Made by a program: the position numbers and the translations under genes. A DNA stretch of 64,000 nt from positions 2,159,001 through 2,223,000 of the forward strand of contig NZ_CP049744.1 of assembly GCF_000760935.2 (NCBI RefSeq), written 5' to 3'. Under the pieces are notes generated by a model, which saw nothing but the letters and a program-made list of their open reading frames with translations, searched no databases and was not told the origin of the DNA. Position 1 is the first letter of the stretch; each line of letters opens with the position of its first letter. The stretch comes from Rhodococcoides fascians A25f (lineage in GTDB: Bacteria > Actinomycetota > Actinomycetes > Mycobacteriales > Mycobacteriaceae). Below, piece after piece: positions 52,280-61,166 of this stretch.

Positions 52280-53365
52280 TCAGCTGGTCAGGCGTGCCAA
52301 CAGTTCGGGGAGCGTCTCACCGATGTCGTGGCGGCTCGCGACGCGGTATCTTGCGGCGCTGCCGAGAGCGCGACGTCGATCCGAATCGCCGATGACGGTC
52401 GAGATTGCACCGGCGAGGGCCGCAGCGTCACCGGGTGCGACGAGAATTCCGGCACCGTCGGCGAGGAACTCGTGGGTGCCACCGTGGTCGGTTCCGATCA
52501 CCGGCAGTCCGTACGACATTGCTTCGAGCACCGACAACGGACCGGCCTCCGGTGACGTACTTGCCGAGACGACCACATCCCATCTGCGCAGTGCCGATGG
52601 GGCATCGGTGTGTCCGAGGAACTCGACACGGCCCGCGAGGTCGGGTCGAGACGCTCGCTCGTGGAGTTCCGCGACGTACTCGCGGTCACCGGGGAAGCTG
52701 CCCCCTGCCAGTTCGACACGAACATCGGGGAGGGTGGCCACGGCGTCGAGCAGTATCCGATGGCCCTTCCACGGCGTGAGGAGGGCGAGTATGCCGACAA
52801 CCGGCGGGGAATGCAGCTCGCCGCCGAAACGCGGTACCGGCCACGTGACTCCGTTGTGCGAGACCACGACCGGAAGGCCGGCCGCACGGAGAGGTACCGC
52901 AGTGGCTTCCGATACGGAAACCGCCACCCGAATTGCGGAGCGGGCGTAGCGAACTACCAGACGTTGCTTGAGGGACGTCATGGTGTCGTGGACCAGCCAT
53001 GAGGCACCGCGGGGCGGGCGGGACAATGCGGCGACGGGGAGGGCGAAGAGCGAGTTGACGACTGTGGCCGTACCCGGCGCGCGGGCAATCGTGCGCACCG
53101 AACGTGATGCGGTGAACCACCTCGCGAACATCCGCATCGCCGCGATCCCTCTGGCCGCACCTCGTTCGCCACCGAGACCGAGTTCGCCGATGGGGATGTG
53201 TCGCGTCGTCCTGGGGACGCGATCGGCCAGTGGGCCGTTCGGACACGCGATCACAGTGTCGTGGCCGCGGCGCTCGGCCTCGTCGATCAAGTCCAGCAGG
53301 ACCTTCTCGGCACCGGAGACCTGCCCGGTGTGGGCCAGGAACAGCACTGTCGATTCTTCGGTCAT
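52280..53365 (-). CDS. Glycosyltransferase family 4, last gene of polysaccharide cluster
   Basis: 361 residues. GT-B fold: TVLFLAHTGQVSGAEKVLLDL (N-terminal glycine loop), VVGILALLTPWKGHRILLDAV and the GT4 signature SPEAGPLSVLEAMSYGLPVIG (E-x7-E donor-binding type). It transfers a nucleotide-activated sugar to the growing exopolysaccharide on the cytosolic side. It lies 39 bp downstream of the acyltransferase. Confidence 0.93.
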   Translation of the reverse strand: MTEESTVLFLAHTGQVSGAEKVLLDLIDEAERRGHDTVIACPNGPLADRVPRTTRHIPIGELGLGGERGAARGIAAMRMFARWFTASRSVRTIARAPGTATVVNSLFALPVAALSRPPRGASWLVHDTMTSLKQRLVVRYARSAIRVAVSVSEATAVPLRAAGLPVVVSHNGVTWPVPRFGGELHSPPVVGILALLTPWKGHRILLDAVATLPDVRVELAGGSFPGDREYVAELHERASRPDLAGRVEFLGHTDAPSALRRWDVVVSASTSPEAGPLSVLEAMSYGLPVIGTDHGGTHEFLADGAGILVAPGDAAALAGAISTVIGDSDRRRALGSAARYRVASRHDIGETLPELLARLTS

Positions 53366-53404
53366 CTGTGGGCCCGTCTGTGCAGCGAAGGTCGTTCCGG
53401 CAGA

Positions 53405-54670
53405 TCAATACACATCGCGGAGCAGCGCCACTGGGTCGTCACACAGTCTCCGCAGCGCTGCATCCATGACCGACACGTCGACCATCTTGCTGCAGAACGA
53501 GGCCGTGTAGGTACGCCCACCGGCAATTTCGGCGATGAGCATCGTGCAGCCGTCCGGGCCGTCCGGTTCGAGTGATGCGGCCATCTGCGGGGGCCTGCCG
53601 TCATCGGTCCAGTCGAGGTGATCGAACACTCGCACTCGGCCGAGGTCACTGACGGCCAACCGCAACGTCTCTGGAACCTCGACGACCGAATTCTCGTCGG
53701 GCGACTGCGCCGAAGGTCGAATACGCGAGGCCACATCGCGGAGATGCGACATGCCCAGTACTGCGATGGGCCAGCCGGATTCGATCACTTCACGCATTGC
53801 CGCGGCGATGGCGACGGGCGTCGTGCTCGCGGGGAGGTGAAGTGGAATGCCGACGGCAAAGTTCCCGTGCGAACTCTGCTGCGCCGGATCGAGATAGCGC
53901 CTGCTGTTGAACAACACCATGATGTGATCGTCGACGTCGACGGCTTCTGCTCGAAGTGCAGCGCTCCACAGGGCGATCGAGATCGCCGCAGGGGTCGCTC
54001 CAGGCAGGTTCTCGGCCGTCCAGCGCTTGAGTTCGTCGACTACGGCTGTGCTCATGTACCCGGCTCGGCTGACTTTTCCGGCTTCCCAGTTCTCGATCCG
54101 GCGCCGGGGACCGGACCCGCCGTTCGTCTCCGACCGATGGCGAGCGCGCAGTGCCCAGAAGTCCGCCAGCGTTCTCGGATTTCGAGAGTAGTGACGCCAC
54201 AGCGCTTTCCATGTTGTGCTCGGCGGCAAGCCTGCGGCCAGCCCCGGAACCAATGACCCGTCGGCATCGTCGCAAAATGCCGCCAACATCAGGACGCCGA
54301 TCTGGCCGTCCCCGATTCCGTGCGAATAGTCGACAGCGAGATGGTCGTCGAACACGACCACTTCGAGTGGACCGCGGGTACCTCTTCGAGATCGAATGTC
54401 GGTCAGCATCTGCCCCAGGTCTTCGGTGGGGCTGCTGCTCGAGATCACATTGTCGCCGGCGATGTCGCTGCGGTACCGCCACCGTCGGGCATCCGACCGT
54501 GGTTCGAGCGCGATGTGCGGTGCCGCGTCGACGTGTTCGGCGGCGGTGAGCGTTCGACGCGTGCGCTCTATGTCGAGTCCGCGAACGGGGCCGACCGCGG
54601 TGACTATTCGGGTATCGGCGAACACACGGTCCAGCGCGGTCGAGCGGTAACTACGTTCAGCGGACGGCAT
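53405..54670 (-). CDS. HxxxDG-type acyltransferase (condensation/Pap-like)
   Basis: 421 residues from ATG 54670, which follows GGAGG; longer frames upstream overlap the preceding glycosyltransferase more deeply. The catalytic motif is YSHGIGDGQIG (His-x3-Asp-Gly), with a later FAVGIPLHLP region and LRLAVSDLGRVRVFDHLDW, as in CoA-dependent acyltransferases of the condensation superfamily (PapA, WES/DGAT, chloramphenicol acetyltransferase). Its start overlaps the 3' end of the glycosyltransferase by 14 bp. Likely role: acylating the polysaccharide or a glycolipid. Confidence 0.8.
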   Translation of the reverse strand: MPSAERSYRSTALDRVFADTRIVTAVGPVRGLDIERTRRTLTAAEHVDAAPHIALEPRSDARRWRYRSDIAGDNVISSSSPTEDLGQMLTDIRSRRGTRGPLEVVVFDDHLAVDYSHGIGDGQIGVLMLAAFCDDADGSLVPGLAAGLPPSTTWKALWRHYSRNPRTLADFWALRARHRSETNGGSGPRRRIENWEAGKVSRAGYMSTAVVDELKRWTAENLPGATPAAISIALWSAALRAEAVDVDDHIMVLFNSRRYLDPAQQSSHGNFAVGIPLHLPASTTPVAIAAAMREVIESGWPIAVLGMSHLRDVASRIRPSAQSPDENSVVEVPETLRLAVSDLGRVRVFDHLDWTDDGRPPQMAASLEPDGPDGCTMLIAEIAGGRTYTASFCSKMVDVSVMDAALRRLCDDPVALLRDVY

Positions 54671-55766
54671 CGACGACCTCCTGCATACGACTCCGGAAGT
54701 TGGCCCGCGAGAAGCCCTCGGCCCATGCGCGAATCTCACTGCGGTCGAAGTCATCGGGAGTGAACGACCGCATGGCCTCGGCGAACCCGGCGACGACTGC
54801 CTCGTCGGTGCCCGGCTGCACATGCAGGCCGGTCTTGCCTGGAATCACGGAGTCCATGGCACCGCCGTCACCCAACGCGATGACCGGGGTTCCGGTTGCC
54901 ATGGACTCGACGGGGACGATGCCGAAGTCTTCTACTCCGGGCATCAGAAGGGCACGCGTCGTTCGGTGAAGTTCGAGAAGCTTCTCGTGAGAAACCCGTC
55001 CCAGGAAGGTCGTTTTCGGTCCGGCCAGCTCCCGGCAGGCGTCCATCGCACGGCCGTCTCCCGCCACCACCAGGGGAACGTCGGCCTCGGCGGCAGCACG
55101 CACCGCGATGTCGGGACGCTTGTAGGGGACCAGTCGGCCGGCGAGCAGAAAGAAGTTCTCACGCTCGATCGACGGGTCAGGAGTGAAGCCCTGGGTGTCC
55201 ACCGGCGGATGGACCACCACGGCGTCGTCGCGGCCCCACCAGTCTTCGATCCGACGAGCGACCGCAGTCGAGTTGGCTACCACGGTCGTCAGTTTCGGTG
55301 CGGCAGCGATCTCGCATCGACGGGCCACGGCCGACAGCGCCGTCAAGATCGCAGCTCCGGCTCTGCCGCCGCCTTCGCCTGCGCGCAGTTCGGGGTCCCA
55401 GGCCCACCGTGCGGGGCTGTGTACGTAGGCGACCACCGGGGAGTCGGTGGCGAACACGGCCTGAGTTGCGAAGGCGTGATGGCTCACCACCACTGCATCG
55501 AAACCGCGGAGCGGCATGCGGCGAAAGGCCAACGGCATCAACGGAAGAACAGGTGCGTACGACCGTTGGCCCAAAGCGCTGTACACGCGATCGAGGCCGG
55601 ACGTGTGCGGCTCGCGGCTGATTCCCGACGGAACCCCGGACGGCCGGGAGATGGGTGCGAACACCTCGGCCGCGGGCCAGTGCAGGGCAAGTTGTTCGAT
55701 GACGTGCTCGGATCCGGCGATTTCGGTGAATCGTTCGTGAACGACGGCAATTCTGTCAGCTGGCAT
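54657..55766 (-). CDS. Glycosyltransferase family 4
   Basis: 369 residues from ATG 55766, inside the stop region of the Wzz-like gene (11-bp overlap). IAVVHERFTEIAGSEHVIEQ is the N-terminal loop, FFLLAGRLVPYKRPDIAVRAA the donor-site strand, and PGVEDFGIVPVESMATGTPV the GT4 E-x7-E signature. Cytosolic, adds a sugar in the exopolysaccharide pathway. Upstream in-frame codons to 55946 overlap the previous gene and are not likely used. Confidence 0.93.
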   Translation of the reverse strand: MPADRIAVVHERFTEIAGSEHVIEQLALHWPAAEVFAPISRPSGVPSGISREPHTSGLDRVYSALGQRSYAPVLPLMPLAFRRMPLRGFDAVVVSHHAFATQAVFATDSPVVAYVHSPARWAWDPELRAGEGGGRAGAAILTALSAVARRCEIAAAPKLTTVVANSTAVARRIEDWWGRDDAVVVHPPVDTQGFTPDPSIERENFFLLAGRLVPYKRPDIAVRAAAEADVPLVVAGDGRAMDACRELAGPKTTFLGRVSHEKLLELHRTTRALLMPGVEDFGIVPVESMATGTPVIALGDGGAMDSVIPGKTGLHVQPGTDEAVVAGFAEAMRSFTPDDFDRSEIRAWAEGFSRANFRSRMQEVVDAVR

Positions 55767-57021
55767 TGCGTTGGCCTTCCGGCGCGATCGTCTGCGCGGT
55801 CTGTTCCGCTCGTCGGGTCGAGGTCTTGTTCTGCAATACCAGGTGTACGGGAATGTCGAAGTCGCCCAGTCGTCGTAGCGCCGCAGTTGCTGCCTTCTTG
55901 TCTCGTCCACCTTTCGACACCAGCACCACGACGGTCTCGACATCACCCACGTCGGTGTCTTGCCACCACTGTTCCGACAGGCCGAATTCCGCTGTGGCTT
56001 CGTGATGTCCGGTTGTCGGCCCCCGACCCCGCGTCGACTCGAAGACCGCGCCGTCCCCGACCAACAGGAGAATCACGCTGTCACCCTTGGGAGCAGCGTG
56101 TCGCGCACTTCTGGACGCAGGCCGGTCGCCGCGCTCGAGGGCCGCAATCCGTGAAGCGACGACGGGAGGCACGGTGTTGCCGGCTGCCTGGTCGAAGTGT
56201 GCACCGTACTTGCGGGACACGCGACGCGCCCAGGAGCGAGAGGGCTTGCGGCCGAATCGTCCTCGAAGTAACACGATCAGTTCGGCCGCGACGATGAGGG
56301 CTGCGAGAGCTGCGACGAGTGCCTCCGAGACGGGTTTCGGTGAGACCGGAGTGGTGCTCTGCTCGGGGTTCGACAACAGAACCAGTCGATCTCCACTCGC
56401 AGCGGCCTCTAGTTCGCTTTGGCGGGTCCGTAATTCGGCCAGTTCGGACAGCGCTGCAGCCCGATTGGGATCGTCGGCGGGAAGAGCGTTCACCTGCGCC
56501 TGTTTCGCGTCGATGGCGGACTGTCCCTCGTCTGTTCGTTCCTGCGAGTCGCGGATCGCATTGTCCGAGGCGGTACTTGCCATCGTCGACACCATCGCCT
56601 CGGCAAGATCAGCGGCGAGTTCGGGGGATCGGGTCGTCACGGTCACGGTCAGCAGCGCGGGCGAGGTACCGGGAGAGAGCTCTACGCTCGAGGCCAGTTC
56701 CGCCGCGTCCATACCGGCGTCCACCTGTGAGAGGACCTGATCGAGCACGCCGCGATCGGTTGCCAATTCGATGAACGGTGCACGCATCTGCTCGATGAAC
56801 GCGTCACCGGGAACGAGGGCCTGGACCGGTTCGATCTCGGCGACGATCGACGCGGCGTACTGCTTGTCGGTGAGCTCGCTCCTGAGGTAGAACACGCCCG
56901 CACCGACCAGCGCCGCAATGATCACGGCGGGCAGCAGTGCCCGGCCGAGCTCACGCATGTGTCCCGCGAGGTCGATCGGTGGGGGCACGTCGCCCCGGTG
57001 TACGGCATCGTGGACGGACAT
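55756..57021 (-). CDS. Wzz/chain-length determinant-like membrane protein
   Basis: 421 residues from ATG 57021 after GGAAGGG. Two transmembrane helices (ALLPAVIIAALVGAGVFYL and EALVAALAALIVAAELIVLL) flank a coiled-coil extracytoplasmic domain (residues about 50-235 with SELAELRTRQSELEAAA), the Wzz layout. The C-terminal cytosolic part has VILLLVGDGAVFES and VETVVVLVSKGGRDKKAATAA but no Walker A motif, so it is not a full BY-kinase. Such proteins control polymer length in Wzy-dependent assembly. Confidence 0.82.
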   Translation of the reverse strand: MSVHDAVHRGDVPPPIDLAGHMRELGRALLPAVIIAALVGAGVFYLRSELTDKQYAASIVAEIEPVQALVPGDAFIEQMRAPFIELATDRGVLDQVLSQVDAGMDAAELASSVELSPGTSPALLTVTVTTRSPELAADLAEAMVSTMASTASDNAIRDSQERTDEGQSAIDAKQAQVNALPADDPNRAAALSELAELRTRQSELEAAASGDRLVLLSNPEQSTTPVSPKPVSEALVAALAALIVAAELIVLLRGRFGRKPSRSWARRVSRKYGAHFDQAAGNTVPPVVASRIAALERGDRPASRSARHAAPKGDSVILLLVGDGAVFESTRGRGPTTGHHEATAEFGLSEQWWQDTDVGDVETVVVLVSKGGRDKKAATAALRRLGDFDIPVHLVLQNKTSTRRAEQTAQTIAPEGQRNAS

Positions 57022-57264
57022 CAACCGCGTACCCTTCCGTCGTCGATGCGAGCGGATGTACCGCTTCGGTGATTCGTGGAGCCGATGGGCTCGATGATAG
57101 CCGGGCACCGGCGCTGTTCGCGTAGCCGTGCCGTTCGTGAATGGAGCTGCATATCAACAACATTGGAATAACATGCGCAGCGGTCCGAAAAAATCGTGAA
57201 ACCGAACTTCGACTCCGCAGCGCGCGGACCGAATCGGGTGATGTGTCCGATGTACCTGCCGGCC
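57022..57264. promoter_or_regulatory. 243-bp gap between flippase and Wzz-like gene
   Basis: The only larger gap inside the minus-strand cluster; an internal promoter here could drive the last four genes. No inverted repeat stands out. Confidence 0.3.
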
Positions 57265-58791
57265 TCACTGGGAGCGTGCACGGTGTCGTCCTTTCTCGGC
57301 TGATCCCGGCAACGGTGACTCGACGAGTCCTATGGCGACGAACGCGTACAGCGAGATCGCGACCAGTAGGGCTGCCGCAACGGAAACGAGCAGCCACAGA
57401 CCGGGGTAGTGCTGTACCAGGAACCAGCCCCCGACCGTCGTGGCGACGGTGATCACGACGACGATCGAAATGGACTGCAACGGAAACAGTCTGGGGACGG
57501 GCATGCTTCGAGCAATCACGATCCACAGCAGGACGAGGGTGGTTCCGATCGTCGCGACCGTGGACACAGCAGCTCCGTCGTACGACATCCGCGGGATCAA
57601 TACGAGGTTCAACCCGATGTTCAGGGCCAGACCGACCAACGCAACCACGGGGTAGTGACGTTGCATTCCGGCCGATGCGAGCAGAAATATGCCCAGCATC
57701 ACCAACGACATCAGCGCTGCGCCGATCACGAGCAGACGGGCAGCGTGAGCACCGTCGACGAATCTGTCGCCGTACAGCAGACCGATCAACGGCTCGGCCG
57801 ACGGTACGAACGCCGCGACAGCCATCGCGCCGAACAGCGCGAACAGCAGTGCGGCCGAACGTGAGCGAGCTCGGAATGCTGTGGTGTCGTGGGGCCACGA
57901 CGCGACGAGCAAAGTGCTGATCGGTGCCACCGCCGCCAACACGAAGGTGTCGATCATGTCGGAGAATTTGTAGCCGATGGAATACAGTCCCACGGCCTCG
58001 AAGGTGTCGAGGAGGCTGAGCATCAGCATGTCGATCTTGAGCATGGCGATGGTGAGGGCGAAGCCGATCGCCAGCGGCACGGCCTCTCTCAGATACGGCC
58101 CCCAGCGGCGCACTTCGATGTGTCTCGACGGTCGTAGCCCCATGGAGCGGTTGCCTATACCGAAACCCTTCGTGACCAGCTTGAACACTTCGTTGACCAC
58201 TGCTGGAAGAACGAAGATGAGCAGGGTGGGGGCCAGCACTGCCGCCAGCACGGTCAAGGCCAATTGGATTGCCTGGCCGGCACTTTCGGCCACGGCCACC
58301 AGAACCAGGCGGTGACGGCTCTGGAAGAGGACGCTCAAGGCGTGGCCCGGTGTGGCGAACACGACGACCAATCCGCCGAGCGCTGTCGCGAGCACCACCT
58401 CCGCCGGATACTGCAGTAGGAGAACGTACGCGACGGCCAGCACGTACCCCGCCAACCCGAGGACGGTACGCAGAGCCAGGAACGACGACGCCGTTCGACC
58501 GATCTCTTCGGGATCGTCGTCCATCAGTTTCGCCAGCACGACGCGTCCGACTCCCAGATCGGTGACGACGGACATCAAGCCGAGCAGTGCGAAGACGAAG
58601 CTGAACTGACCCCAGTCGTCCGGTCCGAGGGATCGCGCGATGACGACACTGCCTGCCCATCCCAGGGCTGCGATGATCACTCGGCTGATCAGGACGGCAA
58701 TCGTGGCCTTGGCCGCAGCTTTCGGATCCGCGGCGACTGCGCGGTAGTCGGGGGGCTGCTCGGTGCCGTCGAGCGCGAGGTCCTCGGCCAT
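57265..58791 (-). CDS. Oligosaccharide flippase (Wzx-like)
   Basis: 508 residues with 12-14 hydrophobic segments. AIVIARSLGPDDWGQFSFVFALLG-like N-terminus (SVVIARSLGPDDWGQFSFV) is the polysaccharide transporter signature, and NIGLNLVLIPRMSYDGAAVST is conserved in the second half. It flips lipid-linked repeat units to the outer face. Start overlaps the stop of the upstream glycosyltransferase as TGATG. Confidence 0.9.
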   Translation of the reverse strand: MAEDLALDGTEQPPDYRAVAADPKAAAKATIAVLISRVIIAALGWAGSVVIARSLGPDDWGQFSFVFALLGLMSVVTDLGVGRVVLAKLMDDDPEEIGRTASSFLALRTVLGLAGYVLAVAYVLLLQYPAEVVLATALGGLVVVFATPGHALSVLFQSRHRLVLVAVAESAGQAIQLALTVLAAVLAPTLLIFVLPAVVNEVFKLVTKGFGIGNRSMGLRPSRHIEVRRWGPYLREAVPLAIGFALTIAMLKIDMLMLSLLDTFEAVGLYSIGYKFSDMIDTFVLAAVAPISTLLVASWPHDTTAFRARSRSAALLFALFGAMAVAAFVPSAEPLIGLLYGDRFVDGAHAARLLVIGAALMSLVMLGIFLLASAGMQRHYPVVALVGLALNIGLNLVLIPRMSYDGAAVSTVATIGTTLVLLWIVIARSMPVPRLFPLQSISIVVVITVATTVGGWFLVQHYPGLWLLVSVAAALLVAISLYAFVAIGLVESPLPGSAEKGRHRARSQ

Positions 58792-59843
58792 CAGACCGCG
58801 CCTGCGGCTCGATACGCGTCGGCAGTGAGTTCCGCCGTTCGACGCCAGCTGATCCGGCGTGAAGCTTCGGCCGCAGCACCGACGAGGGCTGCGCGGGCGT
58901 CCGTGTCGAATGCGATGGGCCGCATTGCCCGTACCCAGTCGTCCACGTTTTCCGACTTCACCAGAACGGCACCGTCACCCACGACATCGGGTAGGGCTCC
59001 GACTGCGCTGGCGACCACGGCACCGCCGCACGCCATCGCCTCGACCGGCGGGAGTCCGTAACCCTCGTACCGAGAGGCGTAGGCGGTCACGGTCGCAGCA
59101 GCGTAGAGCGCCGGGAGGTCGGTGACGTCGACATAGCCGAGACCATGCGAATTGTGCGGGGCGCTCGGACCGGTGGAACCGGCACCGGCCAACACGCACG
59201 GTAGTCCGATCTCCTCCGCCGCATCGGCCACGAGTCGAACGTTCTTGCGTGGCTCCACTGTTCCGACCTGCAGGACGAATCGATGCGGCAGAGCGAACTT
59301 CTTGCGGACGGCGTCCACCTCGGCGTCGGTGGGAACGGCCGCCCACGCGGCCGGTGCAAGTCCGACGACAGTGGCATCGCGGCCGCTGACTGCTTCGATC
59401 CGATCGGCGGTGAATCGCGATACCGCTATCAACAGATCTGCACGACGCAGCGCATGGCGAACCAGCCGCTGTTCACCCGCCGCCCGAAAACGGCTCGATG
59501 CCGACGGCATGTCGATGACGGAAAGATCGTGCACCGTTGCGACGGTGAAGGCTTTCGTGAGCAGTGGGAGATCGACGTCCAGCCCGTGAACCACATCGCA
59601 CGCTCCGAGAGGGAGTGCTCCGAGTACCGCCCGAGCCGCACCGCTCGAGACGGGCCGCTCGATCGGCCGAACCGAGGGTGGGAGCTCGCTCACCGCGTCG
59701 CGCTGCACCGATGCGGCGAGATCGGCGTTCGGCAGGCAGTGCGGTAGCTCGTTCAGTAGTTCGCGTATGTAGGTCTGTACGCCGCTTCCGCCCGGTCGGA
59801 GGGCGAGCGCCCCGAAGACGATTCGTGTTGCGCTGCTGCGCAT
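58791..59843 (-). CDS. Glycosyltransferase family 4 (mannosyltransferase-like)
   Basis: 350 residues from ATG 59843 after AGGAGTGGTGG; the start lies 91 bp inside the upstream ligase gene. RIVFGALALRPGGSGVQTYI is the N-terminal glycine-rich loop, VLQVGTVEPRKNVRLVADAA the donor strand, and ASRYEGYGLPPVEAMACGGAV the GT4 signature. The E-G-Y-G-L-P-P form is typical of family members acting on mannose or rhamnose. The sugar is unknown. Confidence 0.92.
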   Translation of the reverse strand: MRSSATRIVFGALALRPGGSGVQTYIRELLNELPHCLPNADLAASVQRDAVSELPPSVRPIERPVSSGAARAVLGALPLGACDVVHGLDVDLPLLTKAFTVATVHDLSVIDMPSASSRFRAAGEQRLVRHALRRADLLIAVSRFTADRIEAVSGRDATVVGLAPAAWAAVPTDAEVDAVRKKFALPHRFVLQVGTVEPRKNVRLVADAAEEIGLPCVLAGAGSTGPSAPHNSHGLGYVDVTDLPALYAAATVTAYASRYEGYGLPPVEAMACGGAVVASAVGALPDVVGDGAVLVKSENVDDWVRAMRPIAFDTDARAALVGAAAEASRRISWRRTAELTADAYRAAGAV

Positions 59844-61126
59844 CCCACCACTCCTAACAAGAGCCAGAAATAGACATCGATCGGAAAGATCTCGAAGTAC
59901 GTCGAGACGAGACTGGCGAACATGGCTGCGACGATCGAGGCACCGACTCCCAGCGCCAGTGCGCCGTCCCCGCCGGGCAGTGTCCGCGACAGGCGCGTGC
60001 ACCACAGCAGCGACGTGACGAGCAAGGCGACCACGACCCACATACCGATGGGGCCTAGCTCGAGCAGCGCCTTCACGTAGTAGTTGTCCGGCTGATAGTT
60101 GGTCGACAGACCGGATTGCGTGAACGCCGTGCCCTCGGCAGTGGAAATACGGTCTGCCGCAGAACCACTCGATCCCAGTCCTGTTCCGAACGGATGAACG
60201 AGAATGCTCGCGATGATGTTGGCCCAGCCGTCTCCACGCTGGCCGAGGCTGCTCGACGAGAAGAAGACCGACGTTATCTTGGGTACGAAGGGAACCGTGA
60301 CCGCCACGGCCAGTGCCGCCAGGGCAAGAGGCGCAGCGAGGTAGCGGAAACGCACAGCGATCAAGTAGATGGCCCCGACCGCGAGCCCGAGAATTGCTCC
60401 TCGCACGATCGAACTGGACATGGCGACCACCATCATCGGAGTCGCCCAGAGAAACAGCATGTTTCGGCGTCGGTGCGGATCGGCCAACGCAACGGCTCCG
60501 CCCACGAGCAAGGCCAGCATCACGTACAGCCCGAACGGGAACGGCAGGTTGAACGTGCTGAACGTTCGGAGCAGGCCGCCCGAGGTCCGCACTTGCGTGC
60601 CGTACTCGTACCCGAGCGACACCAGCGCAGCCGGTCCGGCCACAAGTTGTGCGATGCCCACCGCCGAGGTGAACACACCCATACCCATCAGGATGGAGAC
60701 GAGGTGATCGCGATCCTTCGCGTCGAACGGTGCGAACCACATCACGACAACCAGCAGAACGTAGAAGAACGTCACCTTGATACCGAATATGCCGACGATG
60801 CCGAATGTGGCGAACGCGGAGATGCTGCCGAGTACGACGAACAGGGCCGCCGCCGGCCACCACGGCATGAACACTCGAGGGGTCGAGCCACGGACGTGTC
60901 GCGGTCGGCGCAACCACGCACACAGAACCGTGAAGGCGACAAGACCTTCCTTCCAACCGGACACCACGCCGGGCAGGGGAACGAGAACCAGAAGGCCGTG
61001 CAGTGGAACGAATGCGGCGAGCAACAGTATTCCGCGCTGGGGTCGCCGGTAGATCGTCACAGCCACTGCACAACCGAGCGCAACGACCACCACCGCGCCG
61101 AAACCCATGGCGACGTACGTGATCAC
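59753..61126 (-). CDS. O-antigen ligase/polymerase-like membrane protein
   Basis: 457 residues with about 11-12 transmembrane segments and one large extracytoplasmic loop in the second half (SSLGQRGDGWANIIASILVH, then STNYQPDNYYVKALLELG), the diagnostic Wzy_C loop with its conserved Arg and His. It polymerises or ligates polysaccharide at the outer membrane face. It lies 40 bp downstream of the priming transferase, and the next glycosyltransferase overlaps by 91 bp. Confidence 0.88.
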   Translation of the reverse strand: MITYVAMGFGAVVVVALGCAVAVTIYRRPQRGILLLAAFVPLHGLLVLVPLPGVVSGWKEGLVAFTVLCAWLRRPRHVRGSTPRVFMPWWPAAALFVVLGSISAFATFGIVGIFGIKVTFFYVLLVVVMWFAPFDAKDRDHLVSILMGMGVFTSAVGIAQLVAGPAALVSLGYEYGTQVRTSGGLLRTFSTFNLPFPFGLYVMLALLVGGAVALADPHRRRNMLFLWATPMMVVAMSSSIVRGAILGLAVGAIYLIAVRFRYLAAPLALAALAVAVTVPFVPKITSVFFSSSSLGQRGDGWANIIASILVHPFGTGLGSSGSAADRISTAEGTAFTQSGLSTNYQPDNYYVKALLELGPIGMWVVVALLVTSLLWCTRLSRTLPGGDGALALGVGASIVAAMFASLVSTYFEIFPIDVYFWLLLGVVGCAAAQHESSSGRSPSDRAEAAYRPTYANY

Positions 61127-61166
61127 GGGGTGACCCGAACGTAGCCGTATTCGGCGTAGACCACGA

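Noticed and set aside
56951..58879. A 642-codon alternative minus-strand frame over the flippase
   Set aside because: The 57265-58791 frame has 12-14 hydrophobic segments and the flippase signature; the alternative is Arg-rich without domains.
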